NCBI GenBank assembly: GCA_031253985.1
Contig: JAIRVH010000102.1
Coordinates: 1 to 64,000 of the forward strand
Length of the DNA: 64,000 nucleotides
Reading direction: 5' to 3'
DNA from: Sphingobacterium sp.
GTDB taxonomy: Bacteria > Bacteroidota > Bacteroidia > Sphingobacteriales > Sphingobacteriaceae
Below the pieces are notes generated by a model, which saw nothing but the letters and a program-made list of their open reading frames with translations, was not told the origin of the DNA and did not search any database. The translations under genes were made by a program, and so were the position numbers. Shown in pieces: positions 50,854-60,328 of this stretch; the first letter of the stretch is position 1, and every line of letters starts with the position of its first letter.

Positions 50854-53640
50854 TTATTTGTTAAATGAATAGCGTAAACCAAGAATATAGTTTTGTCCAT
50901 ACAAATCCTTTCTGATAAGTGTATTTCCACCTTCGATCAGCTTTTCGGCTATCTTCTCATTTTCGGGATTTGTTCCCTTTACATATAATTCCATTGGTGT
51001 ATTCAAAATGTTGTTGGCCTTAGCAAAAATGGCCCAGCCTGCCCTAAATTTCTTTTCAACGGAAGCATCGAGCTGAATAAATCCTTTTTGCCATAAATCA
51101 TCATTCAGGAACTGGGATACGGTGTTGATACGTGAACCTGTATAAGACCCTGCCAATTGTCCTTCCCAACCTTTGTTAGCATCTTTATAAAGCAGGGATA
51201 GATTTGCCACGTGCGCTGCCTGACCATAAAGCGGACGTGTTTGGTCGACAATAATCGCTTCAGGATCCTGTGTGGTCTCATTGATTCGACGGGACCTCTT
51301 CGAGGTCGTTATGCGCGAATGGGTATAGGTATAATTGGCCTTAACACCAAATTTCTGGATATACTTGATATAATCAACTTCGACACCAAAGTTGTTGGCG
51401 TTACCAAAATTGCCCGGTGTGTAGTATACATCCTGCTTGCGGACCTCATCCGGCTGAAAGGTATATTCAATGGGGTTTTTAATCTTTTTATAGAACATAC
51501 CCACGAGAAATTGAGAAGAGGCTTCCGGAAACAATTCATACCTTAAATCAAAGTTATCGGCCAAGGCATGTTTTAAATCTGGATTTCCTTTCTCTAAAAA
51601 CTCTTCATTAACCACACTTGAAGGAACGATCTCATAAAATCCAGGACGGTTTAATGCACGATAGTAAGCAGCATGAAGCTGTTGTTTGTCGTCCAAATGA
51701 TATTTCATGGTCAAACTGGGTAGCCATTCTGTATAAATTTGTGATCCTTCAGGTCTTTTTTCCCCAGCGGGAAACAATAATTTGTAATCTTGATTGGTAT
51801 GCTCCATCCGGATGCCACCGATCATTTGCCATTTATCGTTCTCATAATTGAACATCCCATATACAGCAGTCGTCTTCTCGTTGGCATCGTAGGTTAATGG
51901 GTTTGCGACGGCCCCTGTTGGATTGGTAACGGTCAAATTTAGATCAGTATACCGCTGAAAATCCACGCCGTATTTATACTTTGCCTCTTCTGCCGAAGCT
52001 GGAGAGAGATTATAATTGTTGTAAAAACTACTGCGCTGTTTATCACGGAACAGACCACCGGTAGACAATTCCAGCTTACTGTGATCCATCGGAACCTTAT
52101 AGGCGATATCCCAATAGCCTGCATGATCATTATCTGTGTTACGTTCCCAACGATAGGTTACAGGAGATTTGTTGACAAGAGAAGTACGTTTGCGCTCAAA
52201 ATTTTCTTCTACTCCATCCAGACTAATCATCGTATTTTGAGGTAATTGATTGCGCGCCGAAGAAAGTACACCTGACCAGCGAACATTCAACCGGTTATCT
52301 AAAAAGTGATGATCGCCCTGTAGCGTACCATTATAAATTTGTTGCTGTGTTTTTCGGCTCCGTGTCACATAGGTCAACTCGGCTTTACCGATGCTTGGAT
52401 CATACTGACCATTGTATATGGTGTTTACCGCATCACGTAACTGCAGGTTATTCAAATTCACATACATTTGATAAAAGCTAATCCGATGATTCGGATTAAA
52501 TCGATAATCGATCTTGTTATGCAAACCCAAACGTTGTTGCTGTTCATCATATTGACGATCACTCTGCTCGGTGATTACCGCATTGGGATTTACACCAACA
52601 ACAGACGATTTGTAGAAAACAGAATGACTTCCACGATGTAAATTTTGGTAGCTCGCCCCTAAAATAACACCTAACTTGTCATTCAGATACCGATTGCCTA
52701 TGGTCAGATTACCAACAAAGTCGGGCAAAGGTTTTTTATAGGTATAATCTAATGCACCCTTATTAAAATCTGCTGAGGTCGCATTATAACTCTTTCCGTT
52801 CAGTTCATAGGGAGATTTTACTGAAGTTCCACCTGTTGAAAAACTTCCAAAATCGCGATTAAAATAACGTTGACTGTAACCTGTTGCCAAATTTGCCTGA
52901 AGCAATAGTTTACTCGGTGCCGATTTCATCACCATATTGACAACCCCACCTACCGCATCAGCTTCCATGTTTGGTGTTAGTGATTTATAGATTTCCAATC
53001 GTTCCAACATATCGGACGGGAATAAATCCAAGGGTACATAACGATATTTATTGTCAGGGCTAGGTACCTTCACACCATTAACCAAGGTCGTGTTGTAACG
53101 CTTATCCATCCCCCTTAAGATAGCGTATTGTCCTTCGCCATTTGAATTTCTTTCGATGGATACCCCCGACACACGCTGTACAACATTTGCTACGGTAATA
53201 TCCGGAGAAATTTCAATCGCGCGGGCCGAAACGACATTCATAATTTGCGAAGCATTTTTTTCCAAACGTCTTGCGCTTTGATCATCGTCCCCTCCATTTC
53301 GTCGACCTTTCACAGTAACCTCCATTAAAGTCTGTTCCGTAGAAATCAATTGAAAAATGAAGTGCGGTGTGTTTTCTTTTTGGATCTCAATTTCCTTAAT
53401 CAATTCAGCATAGGCCATGTGTTTAATATGAACTCTGTCCATACCTGCTGATAATCCTTTGAATTCAAATGAACCATCCAATTGCGTTTTGGTGGATAAG
53501 CCACTTTGTTCCAGAAACACGGTAGCACCGACAATAGCTTCGCCGCTCTGTACATCCAAAACCTTCCCTTTTATTTTGGTCGCATAGGCTGTGCTGACCG
53601 AAATACTGGAGGCAAGTAATACCGTTAAAAAATTTTTCAT
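50854..53640 (-). CDS. TonB-dependent outer-membrane receptor
   Basis: A 928-aa receptor. Signal KNFLTVLLASSISVSTAYA, start at 53640 (ORF extends to 53679). A carboxypeptidase-regulatory-like domain follows (IKGKVLDVQSGEAIVGATVFLEQSG, about 20-100), then the plug (ISPDITVANVVQRVSGVSIERNSNGEGQYAILRGMDKRYNTTLVNGVKVPSPD) and a barrel ending LGLRYSFNK. It is of the single-protein TBDR type, not SusC, as no SusD partner is present. With phytase next to it, it may import phytate products or a metal chelate; this is inference. Confidence 0.92.
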   Translation of the reverse strand: MKNFLTVLLASSISVSTAYATKIKGKVLDVQSGEAIVGATVFLEQSGLSTKTQLDGSFEFKGLSAGMDRVHIKHMAYAELIKEIEIQKENTPHFIFQLISTEQTLMEVTVKGRRNGGDDDQSARRLEKNASQIMNVVSARAIEISPDITVANVVQRVSGVSIERNSNGEGQYAILRGMDKRYNTTLVNGVKVPSPDNKYRYVPLDLFPSDMLERLEIYKSLTPNMEADAVGGVVNMVMKSAPSKLLLQANLATGYSQRYFNRDFGSFSTGGTSVKSPYELNGKSYNATSADFNKGALDYTYKKPLPDFVGNLTIGNRYLNDKLGVILGASYQNLHRGSHSVFYKSSVVGVNPNAVITEQSDRQYDEQQQRLGLHNKIDYRFNPNHRISFYQMYVNLNNLQLRDAVNTIYNGQYDPSIGKAELTYVTRSRKTQQQIYNGTLQGDHHFLDNRLNVRWSGVLSSARNQLPQNTMISLDGVEENFERKRTSLVNKSPVTYRWERNTDNDHAGYWDIAYKVPMDHSKLELSTGGLFRDKQRSSFYNNYNLSPASAEEAKYKYGVDFQRYTDLNLTVTNPTGAVANPLTYDANEKTTAVYGMFNYENDKWQMIGGIRMEHTNQDYKLLFPAGEKRPEGSQIYTEWLPSLTMKYHLDDKQQLHAAYYRALNRPGFYEIVPSSVVNEEFLEKGNPDLKHALADNFDLRYELFPEASSQFLVGMFYKKIKNPIEYTFQPDEVRKQDVYYTPGNFGNANNFGVEVDYIKYIQKFGVKANYTYTHSRITTSKRSRRINETTQDPEAIIVDQTRPLYGQAAHVANLSLLYKDANKGWEGQLAGSYTGSRINTVSQFLNDDLWQKGFIQLDASVEKKFRAGWAIFAKANNILNTPMELYVKGTNPENEKIAEKLIEGGNTLIRKDLYGQNYILGLRYSFNK

Positions 53641-53846
53641 TTTGCTTAGATTATTATGAATCTTTGATTGTTGTCGCAAAGATGACAGCCAATTTCAATC
53701 TGGCAAAATTTCGGGCGTTACATCAAGGAAACAAGGCAAAACGAGCACTATACAACAAGGAAACAAAAAACAATAAAACACTAAACAACAATTGCTTACA
53801 CCTTAAATAATCGCCATTAAGGTTCTATTACCCTTATGTTAATAAA
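53641..53846. other. Upstream region of the receptor operon with direct repeats
   Basis: CAAGGAAACAA occurs at 53724-53734 and again at 53756-53766, start to start 32 nt, about three helical turns. CCTTAA/TTAAGG (53801-53806, 53817-53822) is a small hairpin after the upstream TPR gene. A weak minus-strand -7 box CATCTTTG is at 53684-53677. Confidence 0.5.
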
Positions 53847-55469
53847 TTATGAAACAGTTAAAAGGTAGCCAGCAAGATCTTCTCCTTGTTCCAATTTCAT
53901 TTTTTTTCGTAGCCTATGTCTGGCAACCCGAAGGCTATCTTGTGATATGCCCAATAAAACCGCGATATCTGCATTGTTCAAATTGATTTTAAGCAACGCT
54001 ATCAATCGCATATCTGCCGCTGTCAAATCGGGAAATCGTTGAATAAGTTTTTCGAAAAAGCTATGATGCACCCTTTCGAAAGTTCCCATAAATTCTTTCC
54101 AATGAACCCCCTGGGTAATGTTTTCATTGATTTGTAAAACCAATTGCTGCATTTGCCGCTTTTGGTCCCGACGCTCATCTTTGACCATCACTTTTAATTC
54201 ATCACGTAGCTCTTCCAAAAACTGGTTATTGCGGATCAGATTGAGGGTATGAGAGGTCAATTCCTTCTGCTTTAGCGTGAGTTCCTGTTTAAGCTGTTTA
54301 TCTTCAAGCAACTGGTTTTTAAGTGCAATTTCGGTCAATTCGCGTTCTGCTTCCTGCTTCCGGGATTCAGTAATCTGGTTTTTGATCTTAATTTTCTGGC
54401 GACTGTACAATACATAGGACAACACAATAAGTAAAACCAACACGACTATTGTTCCCCATAACATGATTAAATTGATTTTCTTTGTGACCTGTAATTTTTC
54501 AATCTCTTCTGCTTTCTGATTCATATCATAGAGTGCCTGAAAAAAGGCGGTGTGCCGGGCACCGTCTACACTGTAAAGTTCGAGCACCAATTTGCGGCTC
54601 CTTTCCGCATAAAAATAGGCACTATCCAGCTGGTTGCTCAACGCATAGGTTTTGCTCAGATCTTTTGTCGTCGCCGCCATCTGATACACATCACCCAATT
54701 TTTCGGCCATCTGATAAGCAGATTGCGTCAGTTTGATACTCTCCGGAAATCTATTGGTCTTTCTGAAAATATCGCCCATATTATTCAGTACCACAATCAG
54801 TCCATAGTTATCTTTTGTTTCCCGATAGAGATCGCTAGCTTTCTCAAAATGATAAAATGCACTATCGTATTTCGCTAGGTCTTCATAAATGCTTCCCAAG
54901 TTTTCGTGGATCTTCGCTTCGCCATTTTTATTCGCCACTTCCTTGTAAATCGACAAAGCCCGCTTTTGATACACAAAAGCGGAATCATAGTTGGCCACTT
55001 TCTCAAATAAATGGCCAATATTCCCCAAGACACTTGCCTCCCCGTTTTTATCTCCCGCTGTCCTGAAAGAATGCAAGGCTTTATTGAAATAAATCTTAGC
55101 CAAATTGTGCTGTTTATTAAAAATATTGAGTTCTCCGATGTCGCTCCAGTTGGATGCCAGAAGCTGCTTTGCATTGAGCTGCGTATAGATACGGTCTGCC
55201 TGGAAATAGTAATCCTGCGCTTGTCCATAGTGACCTTGATTGACACAAAGCCAACCAATTGCCTGCAAACAACTGGCCTGCACGAGTAAATCCTTATCGG
55301 CCACGGCTTTCGCATACCGTTTTTTGACCAGCATAATTGCCGAATCAGGATGATTTTGGCTTAACAGCCTAATATCTTTAAAGGAGGTTACCTGAGCATA
55401 ACTCAACCGGCACAGGCACAGCTGCATGGAAAAAAATACCAATAATATAATCTTATAAGAAATCCGCAT
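53847..55469 (-). CDS. Membrane-spanning TPR regulator with LuxR-like DNA-binding end
   Basis: A 540-aa protein. The start at 55469 gives a signal-like segment (RISYKIILLVFFSMQLCLCRLSYAQ); the ORF extends to 55535. Residues about 30-310 hold TPRs (NNMGDIFRKTNRFPESIKL and GEASVLGNIGHLFEKVANYDSA). A helix (LIMLWGTIVVLVLLIVLSYVLY) is followed by a long coiled coil and a C-terminal HTH: FPDLTAADMRLIALLKINLNNADIAVLLGISQDSLRVARHRLRKKM. Such proteins are thought to sense in the periplasm and control transcription directly. It is just upstream of the phytase operon, so it is a candidate for its control. Confidence 0.85.
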   Translation of the reverse strand: MRISYKIILLVFFSMQLCLCRLSYAQVTSFKDIRLLSQNHPDSAIMLVKKRYAKAVADKDLLVQASCLQAIGWLCVNQGHYGQAQDYYFQADRIYTQLNAKQLLASNWSDIGELNIFNKQHNLAKIYFNKALHSFRTAGDKNGEASVLGNIGHLFEKVANYDSAFVYQKRALSIYKEVANKNGEAKIHENLGSIYEDLAKYDSAFYHFEKASDLYRETKDNYGLIVVLNNMGDIFRKTNRFPESIKLTQSAYQMAEKLGDVYQMAATTKDLSKTYALSNQLDSAYFYAERSRKLVLELYSVDGARHTAFFQALYDMNQKAEEIEKLQVTKKINLIMLWGTIVVLVLLIVLSYVLYSRQKIKIKNQITESRKQEAERELTEIALKNQLLEDKQLKQELTLKQKELTSHTLNLIRNNQFLEELRDELKVMVKDERRDQKRQMQQLVLQINENITQGVHWKEFMGTFERVHHSFFEKLIQRFPDLTAADMRLIALLKINLNNADIAVLLGISQDSLRVARHRLRKKMKLEQGEDLAGYLLTVS

Positions 55470-55494
55470 AGTTGAAGTGAACAATGGATAGGTG

Positions 55495-55502
55495 TAAATG
55501 TA
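55495..55502 (-). promoter_or_regulatory. Candidate -7 element (TACATTTA) of the TPR regulator gene
   Basis: TAAATGTA on plus, read as TACATTTA on minus, 26 nt before the chosen start and one base from TAnnTTTG. Confidence 0.4.
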
Positions 55503-55605
55503 CGCTAAACATGTTAACAGAATATTAAATAACACAGAGCAGCCCCTATTTTAACCCGATAGTTCGTCGAATTTTTCCAATTTAATCGAGCTATCCGTTT
55601 ATGAA

Positions 55606-55645
55606 AAAGCCCTTTTGTTGATCTTTCAATCAGCAAAAGGGCTTT
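55606..55645 (-). terminator. Terminator of the arginine-catabolism operon
   Basis: AAAGCCCTTTTGTTGAT and AATCAGCAAAAGGGCTTT form a long stem with a wobble pair. On the minus strand it ends in TTTTTC. It lies 22 nt after the arginase stop. Confidence 0.8.
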
Positions 55646-55666
55646 AAACACCTTATTCAAAAACGG

Positions 55667-56632
55667 TTAACTACTCGATTTAAATTCAATTAAAGGCGTG
55701 ATCCGTTCTAATATATCGAATGCAACCTCGGCCATCTTGTTACCCTTATTATCCAATAATGGGTTAACCTCCACAATTTCAAAGCAGACTACTTTTCCAG
55801 ATCGAATGATCTCTTCCAAAATGAGGACGATCTCCCTCGGTAAGAATCCTTTAGGTACTGGTGTGCCCGTGCCATCCGATATCAATTCACTATCCATACT
55901 ATCCACGTCAAACGAGATATAAACCATATCACAATCTCCCAGCGCAGTCAAAGCCTCTTTTACACAATCTGCTATTCCACGCTGTCTCGTATCTTCGACA
56001 CGGTAGTTTCTGACTCCTAAACGGTCAATTAATAGATCTTCCGGCTCTTCAGTGTCCCTTACCCCAAAATAAATCAAATGGTTGGCTTGGATTTTACCTG
56101 CCGCACCTGCTATTCGCTTCAGTTTATTCCAGAATTCCCGGGTAGATTCATCAATTTCATTGATTTTGCAGCCCATATTATCTTCATTCAACATGGCAGC
56201 CAACGGCATTCCGTGCATATTTCCGGAGGGCGTTGTGTAGGGCGAATGAATATCAGCATGGGCGTCTACCCAAATCACGCCGAGGTTTTTGTCTGGATAG
56301 GCAGATTTTATCCCACTGATCGTTCCCATCGCTGATGAATGGTCGCCGGAAAAAACCAATGGAAAATTGCCCGAAGAAAGACTATCTTCAACTGTGGAGG
56401 CAACTTGTTTACATTGCTCGTAGATCTGCTGAATATGCTTGCCAAAAGGGTGATTATCATTCTGGTAGATGGAGCTGTTTCGGGTCGGCACATCAACAAA
56501 AGGATAATTAATAAAATACTGACTTCCTTTATTTATTGCTGCTATCTCAATAGCGTCTATTCCCAAGTCCGACCCCCTTGTTCCGGCGCCGATATCCGAT
56601 CTATTTTTAATCAATTCAATCATCTTCTCCAT
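55667..56632 (-). CDS. rocF: Arginase (ureohydrolase family)
   Basis: A 321-aa manganese hydrolase turning arginine into ornithine and urea. Metal ligands are His98 (SGDHSSAMG), Asp123, His125 and Asp127 (VDAHADIH) and the Asp pair in SFDVDSMD. SGNMHGMPLA is the usual arginase substrate loop, favouring arginase over agmatinase or formimidoylglutamase. It begins 3 nt after the ornithine aminotransferase stop, so the pair act in sequence. ATG at 56632 is the annotated start; another Met lies at residue 4. Confidence 0.92.
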   Translation of the reverse strand: MEKMIELIKNRSDIGAGTRGSDLGIDAIEIAAINKGSQYFINYPFVDVPTRNSSIYQNDNHPFGKHIQQIYEQCKQVASTVEDSLSSGNFPLVFSGDHSSAMGTISGIKSAYPDKNLGVIWVDAHADIHSPYTTPSGNMHGMPLAAMLNEDNMGCKINEIDESTREFWNKLKRIAGAAGKIQANHLIYFGVRDTEEPEDLLIDRLGVRNYRVEDTRQRGIADCVKEALTALGDCDMVYISFDVDSMDSELISDGTGTPVPKGFLPREIVLILEEIIRSGKVVCFEIVEVNPLLDNKGNKMAEVAFDILERITPLIEFKSSS

Positions 56633-56635
56633 ACA

Positions 56636-57895
56636 CTACTTCAGATTAGTCAACGATCGTTCAATAATTTCCAAGCAGGTCTTTATTTGCTCTTCCGTGA
56701 TAACCAACGGGGGAGCTAAACGGATTTTATTACCGTGTGTAGGTTTGGCTAAAAGTCCATTTTCTTTAAATTCAAGACAGATATTCCAGGCTAAATCACT
56801 TTCTTCATCCGCATTTATTACTATGGCTGTCAACAGGCCTTTTCCGCGAACTTCTGTAATTAAATCACATCGAGTCGCTATATCGCGTAGACCATTCAGA
56901 AACAATGTACCCATTTGACGAGCCCGCTCTGTCAAGTTTTCTTCCTGGACCACATTGAGTGCTTCCATAGCCACTGCGCAGGCCAATGGGTTGCCACCAT
57001 AAGTAGAACCATGCTCACCAGGCTTTATACACAGCATAATCGCATCATTTGCCAATACAGCCGACACAGGCAATACGCCGCCAGACAAGGCCTTTCCGAG
57101 AATCAATACATCAGGCTTGCTTTCACTTTGCTGATCAGCAATCGCATAAGATGCCAGCATACTTCCTGTCCGGGCTATACCAGTCTGAATTTCATCAGCG
57201 ATAAACAATACATTATAGGCTGTACATAACTGCCTGACACGCTTCAAATAATCTTCGTCAGGAACAACAATACCCGCTTCACCCTGAATCGGTTCAACAA
57301 TAAAGCCAGCTATATTTTTATCTTCTTTAAATAGTTGCTCTAAAGCATCGGTGTTATTATATGGAACCAGAACAATGCCGTCAACAAAAGGACCGAATTC
57401 ATTTGTTGCTGTTACATCATTCGACGCAGATATCACGGAAATTGTCCGCCCATGAAAATTATCTTTTGCAAAAACGATCTTCGCCTGGTTAGCAGGTATA
57501 CCTTTCACCTGGTAACCCCATTTCCGGCAAAGCTTCATGGCAGTTTCCACGGCCTCAACACCAGAATTCATCACCAAAGCCTTATCAAATCCAAAAAGTT
57601 GACAAAGCATTTCCTCAAAATCACCCAGCTTATTATTGTAAAATGCTCTCGAGGTAAGTGTCAATTTCTCCGCTTGCTCCTTTAAAGCATTGATAATCCT
57701 CGGATGGCAGTGTCCCTGATTGACAGCAGAATAAGCCGACAAAAAATCAAAATACGACTTACCATCCACATCCCACACGACGACTCCTTCCGCCCGCTCC
57801 AATACAACTGGCAAAGGATGATAATTGTGTGCTCCATATTTTTCTTCTTTGGCAATGAATAGCTCGCCTTTCCCTTGTTTAGATACTGTACTCAT
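56636..57895 (-). CDS. rocD: Ornithine aminotransferase
   Basis: A 419-aa PLP enzyme that turns ornithine and 2-oxoglutarate into glutamate semialdehyde and glutamate. The opening [49 protein letters not shown] is typical. ADEIQTG holds the PLP-contact Asp, and Lys268 in LGKALSGG forms the Schiff base. The ORF extends to 57922 but ATG 57895 is preferred (MSTVSKQG). It is the first gene of the operon, with a perfect TATATTTG -7 box upstream, and is divergent from an Lrp gene. Confidence 0.93.
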   Translation of the reverse strand: MSTVSKQGKGELFIAKEEKYGAHNYHPLPVVLERAEGVVVWDVDGKSYFDFLSAYSAVNQGHCHPRIINALKEQAEKLTLTSRAFYNNKLGDFEEMLCQLFGFDKALVMNSGVEAVETAMKLCRKWGYQVKGIPANQAKIVFAKDNFHGRTISVISASNDVTATNEFGPFVDGIVLVPYNNTDALEQLFKEDKNIAGFIVEPIQGEAGIVVPDEDYLKRVRQLCTAYNVLFIADEIQTGIARTGSMLASYAIADQQSESKPDVLILGKALSGGVLPVSAVLANDAIMLCIKPGEHGSTYGGNPLACAVAMEALNVVQEENLTERARQMGTLFLNGLRDIATRCDLITEVRGKGLLTAIVINADEESDLAWNICLEFKENGLLAKPTHGNKIRLAPPLVITEEQIKTCLEIIERSLTNLK

Positions 57896-57919
57896 AATTT
57901 GGATTTTTTCAAATAAGAA

Positions 57920-57927
57920 CAAATATA
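57920..57927 (-). promoter_or_regulatory. -7 promoter element TATATTTG of rocD
   Basis: Exact TAnnTTTG on the minus strand, 24 nt before the rocD start, inside the divergent rocD/Lrp region. Confidence 0.6.
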
Positions 57928-58016
57928 CAATATTTACTATTTTATTGTCTAATAAATAAAATTTAACGCTAAATTCGTGTTAAAATATTAAAATTAACTT
58001 TTAAACCGCTACTTAC

Positions 58017-58469
58017 ATGACTAACATAGATGACTTCGACCTCAAAATTCTAAAATATTTGGATGAAGATGGACGGATGGCCTTCTCTGCGATAGCTACG
58101 GCTATGGGCGTATCCAATACCATGATTCATCAACGAATCAACCGTTTGACCGAACAAGGGATATTAGCAGGGATAAAACCTGTGCTGAATGAAAAGAAGC
58201 TGGGTTATGACTGGGGGGCATTTACAGGGCTGAGCTTAGAAAAAGACCATGACTCAAGCCGGGTTATTGAAGAACTAAAGAAAATACCTGAAGTCACAGA
58301 ATGCTACTACATTACAGGAAACTATACCCTATATATAAAGATTATTGCTAAAAACCATGAACATATGCGGCAATTGCTTTATGAAAAGATCGATAACATT
58401 CCGGGAATTGCCAAAACGGACTCCCTGATCGAACTTGGCTGCGCTTTCAAACGCAATATAGTATTCTAG
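58017..58469 (+). CDS. Lrp/AsnC-family transcriptional regulator
   Basis: A 150-aa regulator. N-terminal helix-turn-helix DFDLKILKYLDEDGRMAFSAIATAMGVSNTMIHQRINRLTEQGIL; C-terminal RAM (amino-acid binding) domain with GAFTGLSLEKDHDSSRVIEEL and EVTECYYITGNYTLYIKI. It is transcribed away from rocD-rocF, so it probably senses an amino acid such as arginine or ornithine and controls that operon (inference from divergent layout). TAAATTCG at 57970-57977 is a weak -7 box. Confidence 0.92.
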   Translation: MTNIDDFDLKILKYLDEDGRMAFSAIATAMGVSNTMIHQRINRLTEQGILAGIKPVLNEKKLGYDWGAFTGLSLEKDHDSSRVIEELKKIPEVTECYYITGNYTLYIKIIAKNHEHMRQLLYEKIDNIPGIAKTDSLIELGCAFKRNIVF

Positions 58470-58523
58470 GGGAAGAATAGTATCTGAAAGGGATCCTGGA
58501 TATAGGCATTCAGGATCTCAAAA

Positions 58524-58709
58524 CTATTTGCCAATATTTGCCAGCTCTTCCTCTGTCCAATAAATCAACTCCCGCAAGACATACACGTTCTCATAACTGC
58601 CCAACCCATCGATGTAATCCCACAAATCGCCTTCAACTTTCACTGGTCTCCCATGATGAAGTATATCATAACCATTATCCAGCCAATTTTGTATCTGCTC
58701 TCTATCCAT
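58524..58709 (-). CDS. Hypothetical small acidic protein
   Basis: A 61-aa soluble protein of unknown function: MDREQIQNWLDNGYDILHHG, VEGDLWDYIDGLGSYENVYVLREL, TEEELANIG. The ORF could begin nine bases earlier. It resembles small conserved hypotheticals of Bacteroidota in its compact mix of acidic helices and aromatic residues, but I do not recognise the family. It is convergent with the Lrp gene; a small GATCCTG/CAGGATC hairpin (58492-58517) lies between them. Confidence 0.65.
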   Translation of the reverse strand: MDREQIQNWLDNGYDILHHGRPVKVEGDLWDYIDGLGSYENVYVLRELIYWTEEELANIGK

Positions 58710-58969
58710 TGTTATCAAAATTTATTGTATTATCTATAAAATGACTATACCAAATATAATGTATTTTAGCTTAGCTACCCAAAGCGAGCTGAAAGAAACT
58801 TAAATTTCAACAAATTTTGACACAGCTTTTATCAGTCCCCAAAGTTCTCGCCCTAATTTGATAAATTTTAAAAATAAAACCTTCATGACTTCGCAGACAC
58901 CAACAGCAATGAAAGCAAACTGAAGGTTCTTTCTGGCAAATAAGATCAGGCACTTTCAGAAAAAAAAAG

Positions 58970-58977
58970 TATATTCG
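58970..58977 (+). promoter_or_regulatory. Candidate -7 element (TATATTCG)
   Basis: AGTATATTCG lies 21 nt before the 58999 start; one mismatch from TAnnTTTG. Confidence 0.35.
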
Positions 58978-58998
58978 TATAACATCAATTAAATCATT

Positions 58999-59241
58999 AT
59001 GGCAGATTTTTTCTATGTAGGATTCGAAGGCGAGGATGAATTGCTTGAACTTGTGGCTGTTTCTACCATTCAATCGCTCTTATATTTTCAAGACGCAGAT
59101 CAGGAGGATTTTACCACGATAAAGACTTCTATTGATCAAAATTTTATTGTTGAAGAAGACCTCATCACGGTGGCTGATACTCTCAGACTAGATCAATCTA
59201 TTGTCCGTTTTACACCAGGGAAACCAAATTATAAAGATTAA
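58999..59241 (+). CDS. Hypothetical small acidic protein
   Basis: An 80-aa soluble, acidic protein of unknown function (MADFFYVGFEGEDELLELVA, DADQEDFTTIKTS). No signal or membrane part. A promoter-like TATATTCG lies 21 nt upstream, which supports it over the opposite-strand ORF. It precedes a Rossmann-fold gene by 76 nt. Confidence 0.6.
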   Translation: MADFFYVGFEGEDELLELVAVSTIQSLLYFQDADQEDFTTIKTSIDQNFIVEEDLITVADTLRLDQSIVRFTPGKPNYKD

Positions 59242-59317
59242 TTATAAATCCTTCCTTTTGGCTGACTGACTAGATAAACACTTCGTCGCATATAAATACA
59301 AAAAACAAACATAGATC

Positions 59318-59971
59318 ATGAAAGTAGTTTTAATTGGCGGCTCTGGTGCTACAGGAAGAGCGCTGGTAGATTTGATGTTAAAATCTGATAAAATTACGGA
59401 AATTGTTGTCCTTTTACGTCGTATTTCCTTTAAAGAACATACCAAGCTAAAACAGGTTGTCGTGAATTTCGACAGCCTGGCGGACTTTGACACCTATATT
59501 CAAGGCGACGTTGCTATTTCCTGTCTCGGCACCACAATCAAGGATGCGGGTGGTCAGGAAGCACAATGGAAAATAGACCATGATCTTAATTTACAATTTG
59601 CAGCACTGGCTAAAAAAAATGACTGTCCAGTTTTCGTTTTACTGTCGGCCGTTAATGCAGATCCAAAGTCGAAGATCTTTTATAACCGTATGAAAGGGAG
59701 CCTTGAACAACACATCAAGTCCCTTGATTTCAAAAAACTTATTATTGTCCAGCCAGGGGGCCTCATTCGGCCAAATACAGATCGCTTAGGCGAAAAAATA
59801 TCCATTGGTGCGCTTCGTATCTTCAATAGCATCGGATTATTCAAAACATACGAGGCTCTCCCTGTTGCGCAGGTTGCTGCCGCAATGCTTCATGCAATCG
59901 ATCAATGTCGAGAGAAAATGAATTTAGTTTCCGTGAAGGATATCAAAACATTAACAGCAGCAAATTCCTAA
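59318..59971 (+). CDS. NAD(P)-binding Rossmann-fold protein (atypical SDR, NmrA/HTATIP2-like)
   Basis: A 217-aa protein with GGSGATGRALVDLMLKS as nucleotide-binding loop and CLGTTIKDAGGQ and KGSLEQHIKSLDFKKLIIVQPGGLI typical of atypical SDRs of the HTATIP2/oxidoreductase group. The catalytic Tyr-xxx-Lys is present only as YNRMK, as in that group. A reductase or redox-sensor role is possible; no substrate can be named. Monocistronic by position. Confidence 0.85.
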   Translation: MKVVLIGGSGATGRALVDLMLKSDKITEIVVLLRRISFKEHTKLKQVVVNFDSLADFDTYIQGDVAISCLGTTIKDAGGQEAQWKIDHDLNLQFAALAKKNDCPVFVLLSAVNADPKSKIFYNRMKGSLEQHIKSLDFKKLIIVQPGGLIRPNTDRLGEKISIGALRIFNSIGLFKTYEALPVAQVAAAMLHAIDQCREKMNLVSVKDIKTLTAANS

Positions 59972-60328
59972 CCTTTTCTCAAAATTTGCTTACCGCTATC
60001 CTGAAGCTAATAAGTTAAACTTTGATCAGCTTCTCTATCCTGTACAGCAGGCTAGCTGGAGTTTTAGGTCTGCAGTGGCTTTTTGGGTCTGTAGCGCTCA
60101 CGCTGTATCACCTTGCTTTTGTACAGGACAGCTTCGACCGTTATTTCACCCCTTGTTCGGATCCGCTCCACTATTCCTCTACCCTTTTTCTACTGATTTT
60201 TTATCCGCAAGTAGACAATCGCTAGCGAACAAGTACAACTGCAATAAAGAGTATTCATAATATGGATTTAACAATAAACTAATGCGAAGGTTGTAATTTG
60301 TGTTATTTTAAAAATAACAATCATTCAA
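59972..60328. other. Intergenic region without recognised gene
   Basis: About 350 nt with no convincing gene, palindrome or promoter. A TTG-started ORF of 67 codons (60022-60225) is present but has no supporting features. Confidence 0.4.

Noticed and set aside
58807..59073. 88-codon ORF on the minus strand
   Set aside because: Overlaps the better supported 58999-59241 gene, and its translation is cysteine/phenylalanine rich without any family pattern.
60022..60225. 67-codon ORF starting at TTG, with hydrophobic stretches
   Set aside because: Rare start, no conserved motif, and an equally long overlapping ORF in another frame; both look like chance.
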